Shown: positions 35,000-44,938, counted from the stretch's first letter. The stretch is DNA of 64,000 nt from Vibrio sp. Isolate34 (GCF_022397915.1 NZ_JAKEUO010000007.1:167150-231149); one strand, 5' to 3'. The notes: a model not told the origin generated them from the letters alone. A program made the numbers and translations.

Positions 35000-35107
35000 T
35001 CTATAATTCCAAACTCATTTTTTGTTTTTCGAATTGATTATCCGACTGCTAATCTCCTGCTCACTTTGAAAAGGTATCAAAGTTATAAATAATAAGGAGT
35101 GTTCTAA

Positions 35108-36412
35108 ATGAATACCAAGAAACCTATGTCTCTGACTGGTCGAGTAATCCTCGGTATGGTCGTAGGTATATTCACGGGATTTGCCATTCAATCCCTTTTT
35201 GCAGAAAGTGGATTTGTTAACAACTACATCGTTAACGGACTCTTTGAAGTGGGCGGACAAATTTTTGTCGCCAGTTTAAAAATGCTTGTTGTCCCACTAG
35301 TTTTCGTTTCACTAGTATGTGGTACAAGTTCCCTTAAAGACTTATCAACTCTTGGCCGTATGGGTGGCAAAACGCTTGCACTTTATATCGGTACTACAGC
35401 CGTTGCTATCACTCTAGCATTGACGATCGGTAACCTGTTCCAACCTGGTGCTGGTGCGGATCTGACTGCTGCGAGCTCTTTTAAATCAGCGGATGCCCCT
35501 TCTCTTGGCCAAGTAATCATCGACATGTTCCCAACCAACCCTATTCAGGCGATGGCTGAGGGCAAGACACTTCAAGTAATCGTGTTTGCTGTGTTATTCG
35601 GTATTGCTATTAGTGCTGCTGGTAAACCCGGTGAACGTATCGCTGCTGTATTTGCAGACCTAAACGAAGTTATCATGAAGCTTGTTGCTTTGCTGATGAA
35701 CCTTGCTCCTTACGGCGTGTTCTTCTTAATGGCGAAGCTGTTCTCTGGCCTTGGCTTGGGTGCGATTTGGAACCTAGCAGAATACTTCTTAGTACTTGCA
35801 GGTACCCTACTGTTACACGGTCTGGTGACTTACAGCGCAATGCTTAAAGGATTCACAGGCCTTAGCCCGATTACGTTCCTACGTAAGATGGAAGATGCAA
35901 TCATGTTTGCATTCTCAACAGCATCTTCAAATGCAACGATTCCAGTAACCATGGAAACGGCTAAGAACCGTATGGGCGTAGACAACAAAGTAGCGTCTTT
36001 CACAGTACCACTAGGTGCGACTGTGAACATGGACGGTACTGCTATCATGCAAGGTGTTGCGACGGCGTTTATCGCACAAGCATACAACATCGACCTTTCA
36101 ATGGGTGATTACCTAATGGTTATCCTAACGGCGACACTGGCGTCTGTAGGTACTGCAGGTGTTCCTGGTGTTGGTCTTGTTATGCTAGCGATGGTATTGA
36201 ACCAAGTTGGTCTACCGCTTGAAGGTATCGCTCTAATCATGGGTGTTGACCGTCTTCTAGACATGATCCGTACCGCTGTAAACATCACAGGTGATAGTGC
36301 CGTATCTATCATCGTTGCTAAGTCTGAAGGCGCTCTTGATGAGTCTCGCTTCAACGACCCTGCAGCAGGTGAGAAAGAAGAAGAAGTTAAGCTATCACGC
36401 CAACAGGCATAA
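35108..36412 (+). CDS. Dicarboxylate/amino acid:cation symporter (DAACS family)
   Basis: Inner-membrane Na+- or H+-coupled importer of glutamate, aspartate or C4-dicarboxylates, 434 residues. It contains the serine-rich re-entrant loop FSTASSNATIPVTM, the NMDGT motif (LGATVNMDGTAIMQG), the second loop ASVGTAGVPGVGLVMLAMVL and the substrate helix MGVDRLLDMIRTAVNITGDS. The RTAVN pattern fits dicarboxylate/glutamate members. AAGGAG precedes the ATG. A CRP-like site lies upstream and a terminator just after. It is a stand-alone gene. The exact substrate is not determined. Confidence 0.92.
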   Translation: MNTKKPMSLTGRVILGMVVGIFTGFAIQSLFAESGFVNNYIVNGLFEVGGQIFVASLKMLVVPLVFVSLVCGTSSLKDLSTLGRMGGKTLALYIGTTAVAITLALTIGNLFQPGAGADLTAASSFKSADAPSLGQVIIDMFPTNPIQAMAEGKTLQVIVFAVLFGIAISAAGKPGERIAAVFADLNEVIMKLVALLMNLAPYGVFFLMAKLFSGLGLGAIWNLAEYFLVLAGTLLLHGLVTYSAMLKGFTGLSPITFLRKMEDAIMFAFSTASSNATIPVTMETAKNRMGVDNKVASFTVPLGATVNMDGTAIMQGVATAFIAQAYNIDLSMGDYLMVILTATLASVGTAGVPGVGLVMLAMVLNQVGLPLEGIALIMGVDRLLDMIRTAVNITGDSAVSIIVAKSEGALDESRFNDPAAGEKEEEVKLSRQQA

Positions 36413-36493
36413 TCTAGTTTCGCTACGCTCTTGCCTTCGAGCTAAGGTGTAATTAATGGCTACACCTTAACTCAGAAAAAGCGTATAAACAGA

Positions 36494-36525
36494 AACGCCA
36501 CTGCAGATGCAGTGGCGTTTTTTAT
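36494..36525 (+). terminator. Terminator after the symporter gene
   Basis: Perfect 12-bp stem AACGCCACTGCA / TGCAGTGGCGTT followed by TTTTT on the plus strand. Confidence 0.9.
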
Positions 36526-36584
36526 TGAGTATCGTTTTTTGAATTCGTATTCGGTATTAACTATCTCTAGAAAAAGTACTTAAG

Positions 36585-37970
36585 TTACTCGTCGATTGGG
36601 AACATAAGATTGACCCTGAGTCCCCCACCTTCTCTATTCTCAGCAGTAACGTGCCCATTCATCACACCCATCGCTTCTTTAACAATCGCAAGCCCTAGGC
36701 CGTAACCACCAGACTGTTTGTCTCGAGCTGACTCTATGCGTGTAAACGGATCGAATATACCTGCAATCTTGCTATCTGGAATGCCATCACCATCATCTTC
36801 TACAGATATGACACTGTAACGTTTATCTGTCGTTTGTTCATACGTAGTCACGACAACATGAGCATGTTCACCTGCGTATTTAATGGCGTTACCGACCAGA
36901 TTGCCAATAACTCTTAGAAGCAGCCTCTCATCAACATTGACCATCGATGTTGGCGTTAACAAATCACCGACTAGGGTTTGGTTTGGCTTTAAATCGTTTT
37001 GCATCTGAGCAATCAGCATCGAACAATAGTGTTCAAGGTGCATTAAAGTTAATTTGGAATCATAACGAGACGTTTCTAGTCGGCTGAATTCGAGGATCTC
37101 ACCCACCAGCTTGTTCATCTCTTCTGTTTCACTTTCCATCCGTTCAAGTAATCCAATGCTCTTATCATCGACCTTACTACGTAGAAGATGTAATGCGAGA
37201 TTTTGTTTTGCCAATGGCGTTCTAAGTTCATGAGAGACATCACGAATCAAACGACGCTGCTTTTCGGCCAATGATTTGATTTCAAACGTCATATGGTCAA
37301 AGTCGTGAGCGAGTTCATTAAATTCTCGCGTGGTTGAATCGAGTTCAGAGACCACACTTACCGAGAAGTCCCCTTGTGCGAGCCTTCGACTGGCCTCTCT
37401 TAAACGATCGAGTGGCTGTTGCAGGCTTTTCGCCATAATAATAGAGAACAGCGACAACACGATCAGAGCAATCACCGCTTTTAACATATAGGAATAAGGC
37501 GCAAAGGATTTAGCGGGGTGGAATTGATGAGGTAGTTGAATCACTAGTGTTTTACCGTTATCCAGTGGCAAACCAAAAATAGGCTTACTCACACGGTCAC
37601 TGAGCTGATGATCTAAGGTACGCAGGTACTTGAGTTTAAATTCGAAGTGCGGATGCATGTGTCGATGTGTGATTGGACGGTTATCTTTATCAATAACAAA
37701 AAGATAATAGCGTTGAGCGTTACCCCAATCGGCAAGTTCATCCATGTCCCCTTCTTCGATCAGCACGTTAGCTTGATAAGCAAGGTCGAGCATTTCAGCT
37801 TTGACGGATTCAGGCACCTTCAACAAGGCCTTCATCAAGGCTCTTTCCGCCACACCTTGCAGGATCAAAATGCTCACTAGAATCACTGTCAGATAACTAA
37901 ACAGTTGAAAGGTTAAACCATCTTTTCGCTTAGCGATAAAATCCGGGCAGCGTATCAGCTTGGCACTCAT
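36585..37970 (-). CDS. Sensor histidine kinase, CpxA-like
   Basis: Membrane sensor kinase of 461 residues. Membrane segments at about 20-40 and 160-180 enclose a roughly 120-residue periplasmic sensor, followed by a HAMP domain (KSLQQPLDRLREASRRLAQGDF). The dimerisation domain has phospho-acceptor His247 in RDVSHELRTPLAK. ATPase boxes are NLVGNAIKYA, VEDDGDGIP and GGYGLGLAIVKEAM. It overlaps the response-regulator gene by 4 bases. Domain order and HAMP/H-box sequence resemble CpxA, but no cpxP-like gene is present, so the signal may differ. Confidence 0.9.
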   Translation of the reverse strand: MSAKLIRCPDFIAKRKDGLTFQLFSYLTVILVSILILQGVAERALMKALLKVPESVKAEMLDLAYQANVLIEEGDMDELADWGNAQRYYLFVIDKDNRPITHRHMHPHFEFKLKYLRTLDHQLSDRVSKPIFGLPLDNGKTLVIQLPHQFHPAKSFAPYSYMLKAVIALIVLSLFSIIMAKSLQQPLDRLREASRRLAQGDFSVSVVSELDSTTREFNELAHDFDHMTFEIKSLAEKQRRLIRDVSHELRTPLAKQNLALHLLRSKVDDKSIGLLERMESETEEMNKLVGEILEFSRLETSRYDSKLTLMHLEHYCSMLIAQMQNDLKPNQTLVGDLLTPTSMVNVDERLLLRVIGNLVGNAIKYAGEHAHVVVTTYEQTTDKRYSVISVEDDGDGIPDSKIAGIFDPFTRIESARDKQSGGYGLGLAIVKEAMGVMNGHVTAENREGGGLRVNLMFPIDE

Positions 37971-38635
37971 GCTCCTACCGACTCTAGGTAGCTGTAACCT
38001 TTACCACGAACGGTTTTGATGTGTTGTTTAGATAAGCCTGCTTGCACCAATTTTCGACGGATATTACTAATGTGCATGTCTAAATTACGGTCGAAGGGGC
38101 AAAGCTCTTTCTTCAAAACATGTATTTGCAGATCTGACTTGGATACAACGATACCGTCATTTTTGATTAGATAATCAAGCAGATCTTTTTCAGTGCCAGT
38201 TAACGGTAAACGAGAGAGCTGTTCACACAAGCCATGGTTAGATGACGCTAAAGATTGTCTCTGACGCTCAAAGCCTACTCGGCGTAAAATCACCTTTATA
38301 CGAGTCAGGAGTTCAGGGACATTGAAAGGTTTGGCAATGTATTGGTCGGCGCCCGCTTGGTAGCCATCGAGCATTGAAGCGTCATCATTAAGCGCGGTCA
38401 ACATAAGAATGGGAGTAGCAAAACGTTGACAAATACGTCTTGCTACTTGAATACCGCTTAGGTTAGGAAGCATTACATCGAGTAAAACCAAATCGACAGG
38501 GTTCGATTGAATAAACTCAAGCGCGGACTCACCGCAATGAACAGTATCAACGTGATACCCCTCATTTTCTAACACTTCACCCAATAATTCACACAACTGA
38601 ATATCATCATCAACAACTAAAACGCGCGACATCAT
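37967..38635 (-). CDS. OmpR-family response regulator, CpxR-like
   Basis: DNA-binding response regulator of 222 residues. The receiver domain has acidic residues VVDDD near the start, phospho-acceptor Asp53 in LVLLDVMLP, the conserved Thr in MLTA and Lys in AKPF. The winged-helix domain follows a linker (about 128-222) and ends HIKTVRGKGYSYL. It is the first gene of a two-gene operon with the histidine kinase. The 38636-38712 spacer is very AT-rich and presumably carries the promoter. The regulon is unknown; envelope stress is suggested by similarity. Confidence 0.91.
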   Translation of the reverse strand: MMSRVLVVDDDIQLCELLGEVLENEGYHVDTVHCGESALEFIQSNPVDLVLLDVMLPNLSGIQVARRICQRFATPILMLTALNDDASMLDGYQAGADQYIAKPFNVPELLTRIKVILRRVGFERQRQSLASSNHGLCEQLSRLPLTGTEKDLLDYLIKNDGIVVSKSDLQIHVLKKELCPFDRNLDMHISNIRRKLVQAGLSKQHIKTVRGKGYSYLESVGA

Positions 38636-38712
38636 ACAAACCGATAAATAATAATAGTTTGCATTTTAATTATCGTTATTATTGATTTCAATTATAAAAT
38701 GAGAGATTAACC

Positions 38713-39186
38713 CTAAAGAAGGAAATCTTTTTCAATCGGTACAAATTTTGAGGCAGAATCGATAAGATTTTGAGCAGTTAATCCCGGAACACCGTACACC
38801 TCGACAGGCTTACCAAAACGTTCCTTGATTCGCTCTACGAGGATTTCAAAATCACCGTCTCCAGATACTAGAACGATCGTATCAACCGTTTCCGCGAGTT
38901 CTATAGCATCTAAAGCGATACCAACATCCCAGTCACCTTTTGCACTGCCATCTCGGCGCTGGATAAATGGTTTTAACTTTACATTAAAGCCGACACCGCG
39001 AAGGATATGATGAAATTGACGCTGTTTAGGATCTTGGCTAGAGATTGCGTAAGCATTGGCGGCAACCACGTTACGCCCTTCCGTGGCAACATACCAAAAC
39101 TGGTTATAGTCGAAGTTAGAACGGTATTTATCGCGAGTCGTGTAGTAAACGTTCTGAACGTCGACCAAAATTGCTATGTTTTCCAT
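38713..39186 (-). CDS. NYN-domain (LabA/DUF88-like) predicted ribonuclease
   Basis: Cytoplasmic 157-residue protein made of one NYN (PIN-like) domain. Acidic active-site positions are visible: VDVQNVYY near the N-terminus, KGDWDVGIALDAIE in the middle and LVSGDGDFEILVERIKERFG, followed by VEVYGVPG. The fold is a metal-dependent ribonuclease fold; the RNA target is unknown. It stands alone between the two-component system and the DUF4174 gene. Confidence 0.86.
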   Translation of the reverse strand: MENIAILVDVQNVYYTTRDKYRSNFDYNQFWYVATEGRNVVAANAYAISSQDPKQRQFHHILRGVGFNVKLKPFIQRRDGSAKGDWDVGIALDAIELAETVDTIVLVSGDGDFEILVERIKERFGKPVEVYGVPGLTAQNLIDSASKFVPIEKDFLL

Positions 39187-39452
39187 AAATTCATACCTTT
39201 AGATTTTCCGTATACCCTATTCTATTCAATTGTAAAATGCGAGTCGCTTTACTCAATAAAAATGAACCTGTTGGTTATCGTTAACGTAAACCTGAGTATA
39301 TTTAGTGGTGACGTAAACACCTTTGGCGTAAATCTAACTATGCTTAAAGTAAGTCGATTCGTTCTGCTGTTAGATGGCGACTCGTTTCGTGGGCTTCATT
39401 CACGTCACAACTGAATCGTACTCAGGCTTAGCGTATTAAAAGGAGGTTGGCT

Positions 39453-39995
39453 ATGCTACACCGACAAACACACAAATCGTGCACACGCATGGGAACAACC
39501 AAAGCGGCACAAGCAGCCAATCACTCGAACGTTTGGTCTAGTGTTATAAAGGTTCTAACTATCAGTACGGTGTTAATTATGAGCTTAACCATCAACTCAG
39601 TGCTTGCCTACCCAGCTTATTCTCATTCCAGTCCACTCCCACACCGAAGCGTCATCTATTTCGCGCCAACAGAGGACTCAGTGGTCAAAGAGTTTCTAAA
39701 CGAAGTGTTGATCAACAACTGCCAATTGGACGAACGTGATGTGGTTATCATGGTGATTGCAGAGAGTGGCTACACCGTACCCACTTGGTTAGAAGAAGAG
39801 TTTAACCTAGAGGCAGTAACCAGCGTTTATGAGATCCCTAAAGGGTCACACACTGCGGTATTGATTGGTAAAGACGGAAAAGAGAAGCACAGATGGAATG
39901 GTAAGACAGACTGGCAGAAAATCACCAATATCATCGACGAAATGCCAATGCGCCAACAAGAAATGCAGCGACAAAGCAGCCGCTGCAGTATTTAA
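39453..39995 (+). CDS. DUF4174 protein
   Basis: A 180-residue protein with a hydrophobic segment at about 30-50 (VIKVLTISTVLIMSLTINSV), probably a late signal or anchor, followed by a DUF4174 domain: SVIYFAPTEDSVVKEFLNEV, DVVIMVIAESG, TAVLIGKDGKEKHRW. DUF4174 looks like a thioredoxin-fold derivative without redox cysteines, and function is unknown. The ATG at 39453 follows a perfect AGGAGG at six bases. The tail is rich in Gln, Met and Arg. It stands alone on the plus strand. Confidence 0.78.
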   Translation: MLHRQTHKSCTRMGTTKAAQAANHSNVWSSVIKVLTISTVLIMSLTINSVLAYPAYSHSSPLPHRSVIYFAPTEDSVVKEFLNEVLINNCQLDERDVVIMVIAESGYTVPTWLEEEFNLEAVTSVYEIPKGSHTAVLIGKDGKEKHRWNGKTDWQKITNIIDEMPMRQQEMQRQSSRCSI

Positions 39996-40025
39996 CTCAA
40001 AACAGTTTTATCGAGTGTGACTTGG

Positions 40026-40796
40026 TTACTTGTTAAACCAATCGAGTTTTTCATGAAGCTGAGCCACACTGCCAACAACGATCAAAGCCGGGCTTTTAGC
40101 TACACTCGCAAGGTTAGCTAAGTCACTCAATCCACCTCGATACACCTTCTGTTCTTTGCGAGTACCGTTTTCGATAATAGCGACAGGCATATCTGCTCGC
40201 ATACCGTTATCAAGCAAGTTCTTCTGAATATTCGGGCTCTCTTTTAAACCCATGTAGAACACGATCGTGTGATTATGTTGAGCAAGAGATTGCCAGTCGA
40301 TATCTTCGCCATCTTTCTTTAAGTGACCGGTAATAAACTGGACGCTTTGCGCGTGGTCACGGTGCGTCAACGGGATGCCCGCATAAGCCGTAGCACCAGC
40401 GGCTGCGGTAATACCAGGAATAACTTCAAATCTCACATCATTCTCAGCCAGAGTTTCACACTCTTCCCCACCACGGCCAAAGATAAATGAGTCACCACCT
40501 TTCAGGCGTACTACATGCTTATTCTCTTGGGCTTTAGTAACCAATAATTGGTTGATCTGATCTTGCGGTACACAGTGATGATCAAGCTTTTTACCCACAT
40601 ACAGCATTTCTGCGTCTGGGTTAGCCATCGCCAAGATATCTTTTGATACCAAGCGGTCATATACCAACACGTCTGCTTGTTGAATCACTCGTGCCGCTTT
40701 TAGCGTAAGTAAGTCTGGGTCGCCCGGACCTGCACCTACCAATGAAACAAATCCTTTGTTTACTTCTTTAACATTCGATGACGATACTTCTGACAT
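40026..40796 (-). CDS. cobA: Uroporphyrinogen-III C-methyltransferase
   Basis: Cytoplasmic SAM-dependent enzyme of 256 residues that methylates uroporphyrinogen III twice to precorrin-2, the first step to sirohaem. Motifs are LVGAGPGDPDLLTLKA, VVRLKGGDSFIFGRGGEE, VIPGITAAAGATAYAGIPLTHRD and the Met-loop FYMGL. It lacks the CysG oxidase/ferrochelatase half, so those steps must be made elsewhere. Location next to the nitrite reductase genes fits the sirohaem need of NirB. A terminator hairpin at 41021-41050 separates it from the channel gene, so it may have its own promoter. Confidence 0.95.
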   Translation of the reverse strand: MSEVSSSNVKEVNKGFVSLVGAGPGDPDLLTLKAARVIQQADVLVYDRLVSKDILAMANPDAEMLYVGKKLDHHCVPQDQINQLLVTKAQENKHVVRLKGGDSFIFGRGGEECETLAENDVRFEVIPGITAAAGATAYAGIPLTHRDHAQSVQFITGHLKKDGEDIDWQSLAQHNHTIVFYMGLKESPNIQKNLLDNGMRADMPVAIIENGTRKEQKVYRGGLSDLANLASVAKSPALIVVGSVAQLHEKLDWFNK

Positions 40797-41020
40797 GCTG
40801 TGCTCCGAAGGTTTGCTTGTTTTATCTCAAGCTTCAATCTATGTGATAAGTCACTGTATTCATGATGACTTATCCAAATCCTTAACCCTTAGACTATCAG
40901 GTGTTGATATAAATATTCAGTTTAAATACTAACGAAGATAGAAGTAATTATAACAAAACGATCTATTGCAGGTATTTAATACTAATCAACACCTTGATGA
41001 TGCTTAAGGCATTTGAACTA

Positions 41021-41050
41021 AAAAAGCCCCAAACATTTCGTTGGGGCTTT
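41021..41050 (-). terminator. Terminator after the nitrite channel gene
   Basis: Stem AAAGCCCCAA (41023-41032) / TTGGGGCTTT (41041-41050), with T-rich sequence beyond it on the minus strand. Confidence 0.85.
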
Positions 41051-41087
41051 AAATCTCATACTAAATTACGTTTCACCGTATTCAGAA

Positions 41088-41903
41088 TTACTTAGCGCCT
41101 AGAGAAGGAGCTGTTTTAGCGTGAGTTAGGTATAGAGGAACACATGTCATTAGTAGACCACCAACGATGTTACCTAGGATTGTTGGGATAAGGTTGAAGT
41201 TCAACCATGTTGCGATACCGAAGTCAGCGCCAAGAATCATACCCAGTGGGAATAGGAACATGTTTACAACTGTGTGCTCAAATACTAGTGCGAAGAAGAT
41301 GAAGATTGGGAACCACATCATTGCTACACGGCCAGACACAGTGCGCGCTGTCATGTTACCAATCACACCTAGACATACCATTAGGTTACAGAAGATACCG
41401 CGTACGAAACACGTGATCCATCCGTCCATGCCCATGTTTTCAAAACCTAAGCTACGACCTGTAGAAACAGCAATGAACTTTTGAGCAACAGCGTTTGGCT
41501 CTAGAGAGAAGTTACCTGTTAATGACACAGCCACTAGGAAAGCAACAATCAAAGAACCGATAAGGTTACCAAGACCAACAATACCCCAACAACGTAGAAT
41601 ACGGCCCCAAGTGATGCCCGGGCGGTTGTCGAATTTAGCTAAAGGAGCAAGGCCGAAAACGCCAGTTACTAGGTCGTAACCCATAACACTTAGAATAACG
41701 AAACCAACTGGGAACACGAGTGCACCAACAAGGCCAACGCCTGTTTGTACCATTGCTGTAATAGCAACAACAACCGCTAGAGAAAGGATGATACCAGCCA
41801 TAGTGCTTCGAATCAGAAGATCGCGAGTACTTGTTTTAGTTTTCGCTTCACCCACATCAATCATCGTTTGAACGAATTCAGCTGGTTTGTAATCAGGAGA
41901 CAT
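41088..41903 (-). CDS. Formate/nitrite transporter family channel (NirC-like)
   Basis: Inner-membrane FNT-family channel of 271 residues with about six membrane segments. Family motifs are PVGFVILSVMGYDLVTG, the central KFIAVSTGRSLGF loop, RGIFCNLMVCLGVIG and FEHTVVNMFLFPLG with the conserved His. Position directly after nirD implies nitrite import (or nitrite/formate exchange). A 123-base spacer with an internal hairpin separates it from nirD, which may lower its expression relative to nirBD. Confidence 0.92.
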   Translation of the reverse strand: MSPDYKPAEFVQTMIDVGEAKTKTSTRDLLIRSTMAGIILSLAVVVAITAMVQTGVGLVGALVFPVGFVILSVMGYDLVTGVFGLAPLAKFDNRPGITWGRILRCWGIVGLGNLIGSLIVAFLVAVSLTGNFSLEPNAVAQKFIAVSTGRSLGFENMGMDGWITCFVRGIFCNLMVCLGVIGNMTARTVSGRVAMMWFPIFIFFALVFEHTVVNMFLFPLGMILGADFGIATWLNFNLIPTILGNIVGGLLMTCVPLYLTHAKTAPSLGAK

Positions 41904-41953
41904 AATGTTGTCCTTAAAAAAGTAAAATTAAAAGTTAAAATTGGATAGGAAAA

Positions 41954-41995
41954 GGCTCTAGTTACCGAGTTAAGGCAATATCGAGAACTAGAACC
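41954..41995 (-). terminator. Intercistronic hairpin between nirD and the channel gene
   Basis: Arms GGCTCTAGTT (41954-41963) and AACTAGAACC (41986-41995) pair with one mismatch. On the minus strand the 3' side runs into TTTTCC, a weak terminator or RNA-processing structure. Confidence 0.5.
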
Positions 41996-42026
41996 CTTGA
42001 ACTATCAAATCTTACTCACCCAAAGA

Positions 42027-42350
42027 TTAAGCAGAGATTTCTACAGCACCTTTGGTAACACGAGCTTTGTACGCTTTCACGTTGAAGTTCTCGTCTTCCA
42101 TGCACGCACCTGTTGTCAGGTTGAAGCGTTGCTTCTTGAGCGGGCTTGCCACCCAAAGCTCTTCTTTGTGCTCTACAATCAGACCACGTGATAACACGTT
42201 AGACTGGAAGTAAGGGTCTGTGTTGCTAATCGCGAATACTTCTTCAGCTTTCGTTGGGCGGAAGACCGCTACTTGCTCACCACCAACCAACGCACAAACA
42301 CCTGTACCTGGGATAATGTCTTCGATCTTACAAACTTTGGTAAATGCCAT
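42027..42350 (-). CDS. nirD: Nitrite reductase small subunit NirD
   Basis: Small 107-residue subunit of the cytoplasmic NADH-nitrite reductase. It has a Rieske-like fold (VCALVGGEQVAVFRPTKAEEVFAISNTDPYFQSNVLSRGLI) without the Rieske cysteine-histidine cluster ligands, as in E. coli NirD. It lies 14 bases downstream of nirB. The tail NFNVKAYKARVTKGAVEIS is typical. Confidence 0.96.
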   Translation of the reverse strand: MAFTKVCKIEDIIPGTGVCALVGGEQVAVFRPTKAEEVFAISNTDPYFQSNVLSRGLIVEHKEELWVASPLKKQRFNLTTGACMEDENFNVKAYKARVTKGAVEISA

Positions 42351-42364
42351 GATGTCGTCTCCCC

Positions 42365-44938
42365 TTAAACAGATTCTACGTGAATGATGTCGCCCTGATG
42401 CTTTGAAGTAATGGCTTCAGGGTGTTTCTCAGTAAATGTCGCTGGACGGTGTTGTTCACGGCCATCATCAACAAACACAACGTTTTCATCACGGTCATCA
42501 GCATTGATGAAGTGTGCAAAGCGTTTAAGTTGAGCTTCGTCGTTGATTGTATCTGTCCACTCACAAGCAAAGTTATCTACTAGGCCAGCAATGTCAGTTT
42601 CAAGTTGGTCATTGATGCCAAGCTTGTTGTCTACAATCACTTCACGTAGGTAATCAACACCACCTTCTAGGTTGTCCATCCATACCGAAGTACGTTGCAG
42701 TGGAGCAGCCGTGCGGATGTAGAACATCATGAAACGGTCAATGTATTTGATCAGCGTTTCTTGGTCTAGGTCGCTTGCAAGTAAGTCTGCGTGACGAGGC
42801 TTCATACCACCGTTACCACACACATACATGTTCCAACCCGCGTCAGTTGCGATGATACCTAAATCTTTACCTTGGGCTTCAGCACACTCACGAGTACAAC
42901 CAGACACACCAAACTTCATCTTATGAGGAGTACGGATACCTTTGTAACGGTTCTCGATCATCACGCCTAGGCCCACTGAATCTTGAACGCCGTAACGACA
43001 CCAAGTTGAACCAACACATGTCTTAGCCATACGAAGTGCTTTTGCGTAAGCTTGACCTGTTTCGTAACCTGCAGCGATTAACTTCTTCCAGATAGCTGGT
43101 AAGTCATCTTTCTGAGCACCGAACAGACCGATACGTTGTGCACCCGTGATCTTGGTGTACAGGTTGTATTCTGCAGCAACATCAGCAAGAACGCTTAGTG
43201 CTTGAGGCGTTACTTCACCACCCGCCATACGAGGGATAACAGAGTAAGTACCGTCTTTTTGCATGTTACCTAGGAAGTTATCGTTGGTATCGTGCAGTTT
43301 CACTAGCTCAGGCTTAAGGATGTGTTCACCCCAGCAAGAAGCGAGGATAGAACCCGCTAGAGGCTTACATACTTCACAGCCGTAGCCTTTACCGTATTTC
43401 TCTAGTAGCTCATCGAACGTTTTGATTTCTTCGATGCGAATTAGATGGAAAAGCTCTTGGCGAGAGTAAGCAAAGTGCTCACACACGTCGTTCTTCACTT
43501 CAACACCGGCTTTAGCAAGTTCAGCGTTTAATACTGAAGTCACTAGTGGAATACAACCACCACAACCAGTGCCTGCGCCTGTTACCGCTTTGATATCACC
43601 GATTGTGTGATGACCTTCAGCAACCGCTTGAGCGATCTTGCCTTTAGTCACATCGAAACAAGAACAGATAACTGCAGATTCAGGAAGCGAGTCTGCGCCA
43701 AGTGTTGGCTTTTCAGCGCCAGCGTGCGCAGGAAGAATCAGTGCATCTGGGTGTTCTGGTAGGTCGATTTCGTTCAGCATAAGCTGTAGAAGATCACCGT
43801 AGTCAGACGTATCACCAACCATTACGGCACCAAGAAGCTTCTTGTTATCTTCAGAAACGATTAGGCGCTTGTAAACTTCTTGTTCTTCGTTTTGGTAAAC
43901 GTAACTCTTACAGCCATGAGTACGACCGTTTGCATCGCCGATAGAGCCTACTTTCACGCCTAGAAGCTTAAGCTTCGCAGACATGTCAGCACCTTCAAAT
44001 GTGCTTTCGTTGCCAACAACGTGGTCAACAGCAACTGTCGCCATTTTGTAACCAGGAGCAACAAGGCCGTAGAACGTTTGGTTCCAAGACGCACACTCAC
44101 CGATTGCGTAGATATCTTTGTCTGTCGTTTGACAGTGATCGTTAATCTCGATACCGCCACGAGGTGCAATACCTAGACCCATTTGACGAGCAAGTTTGTC
44201 TTGTGGGCGAATACCAGCAGAGAATACGATGAAATCAGTTTCTAACTCTGTTCCGTCTGCAAAACGCATTACGTTGCGAGCTTCAGTGCCTTCAGGAGCA
44301 ATCTCAAGCGTGTTCTTGCTTGTATGTACGTTAACGCCCATACGTTCGATTTTTTGACGAAGTTGGTTGCCACCCGCTTGGTCAAGCTGCTCAGCCATTA
44401 GCTTAGGAGCAAACTCAACAACGTGTGTGGTTACACCAAGTGCTTTAAGTGCACCTGCCGCTTCAAGGCCAAGTAGACCACCACCAACAACAACACCAGA
44501 CTTAGAGTTCTTAGCCGTAGCTTCGATAGCTTTTAGATCTTCAATTGTGCGGTAAACAAAACAGTCTTTACCTTCGTTGCCTTTGATTGGCGGTACGAAT
44601 GGGAATGAACCTGTAGCAAGGATGAGTTTGTCGTATTGGATTTCACGACCAGTGCTTGAGTAAACTGTTTTCTTTTCACGGTTAACGTTAATAGCACGTT
44701 CGCCGATCAGCATGTTGATGCCGTGTTTCTCGTAGAAGCCTTCTTTAACTAAAGAAAGTTCGTCCGCAGTATGGTGTGAAAAATAAGAAGAAAGGTGTAC
44801 ACGATCATAGGCTACGCGAGGCTCTTCACAGAACACCGTGATGTCCATGTTAGCAACATCTGTCTTCTCGACTAAATCTTCGATATAGCGATGACCGACC
44901 ATCCCGTTACCGATTACGACTAGCTTCATCTTGCTCAT
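42365..44938 (-). CDS. nirB: NADH-nitrite reductase large subunit NirB
   Basis: Cytoplasmic enzyme of 857 residues that reduces nitrite to ammonium with NADH. The N-terminal FAD/NAD domain has VVIGNGMVGHRY and GGGLLGLEAAGAL. BFD-type [2Fe-2S] cysteines follow (VICSCFDVTKG and GTGCGGCIPLV), then a second BFD-like pair (GYGCEVCKPL). The C-terminal sirohaem/[4Fe-4S] domain has TCVGSTWCRYG and GVSGCTRECAEAQGKD, so all four cluster cysteines are present. Upstream lie FNR-like and NarP-like sequences. Sirohaem precursor comes from cobA nearby. Confidence 0.97.
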   Translation of the reverse strand: MSKMKLVVIGNGMVGHRYIEDLVEKTDVANMDITVFCEEPRVAYDRVHLSSYFSHHTADELSLVKEGFYEKHGINMLIGERAINVNREKKTVYSSTGREIQYDKLILATGSFPFVPPIKGNEGKDCFVYRTIEDLKAIEATAKNSKSGVVVGGGLLGLEAAGALKALGVTTHVVEFAPKLMAEQLDQAGGNQLRQKIERMGVNVHTSKNTLEIAPEGTEARNVMRFADGTELETDFIVFSAGIRPQDKLARQMGLGIAPRGGIEINDHCQTTDKDIYAIGECASWNQTFYGLVAPGYKMATVAVDHVVGNESTFEGADMSAKLKLLGVKVGSIGDANGRTHGCKSYVYQNEEQEVYKRLIVSEDNKKLLGAVMVGDTSDYGDLLQLMLNEIDLPEHPDALILPAHAGAEKPTLGADSLPESAVICSCFDVTKGKIAQAVAEGHHTIGDIKAVTGAGTGCGGCIPLVTSVLNAELAKAGVEVKNDVCEHFAYSRQELFHLIRIEEIKTFDELLEKYGKGYGCEVCKPLAGSILASCWGEHILKPELVKLHDTNDNFLGNMQKDGTYSVIPRMAGGEVTPQALSVLADVAAEYNLYTKITGAQRIGLFGAQKDDLPAIWKKLIAAGYETGQAYAKALRMAKTCVGSTWCRYGVQDSVGLGVMIENRYKGIRTPHKMKFGVSGCTRECAEAQGKDLGIIATDAGWNMYVCGNGGMKPRHADLLASDLDQETLIKYIDRFMMFYIRTAAPLQRTSVWMDNLEGGVDYLREVIVDNKLGINDQLETDIAGLVDNFACEWTDTINDEAQLKRFAHFINADDRDENVVFVDDGREQHRPATFTEKHPEAITSKHQGDIIHVESV

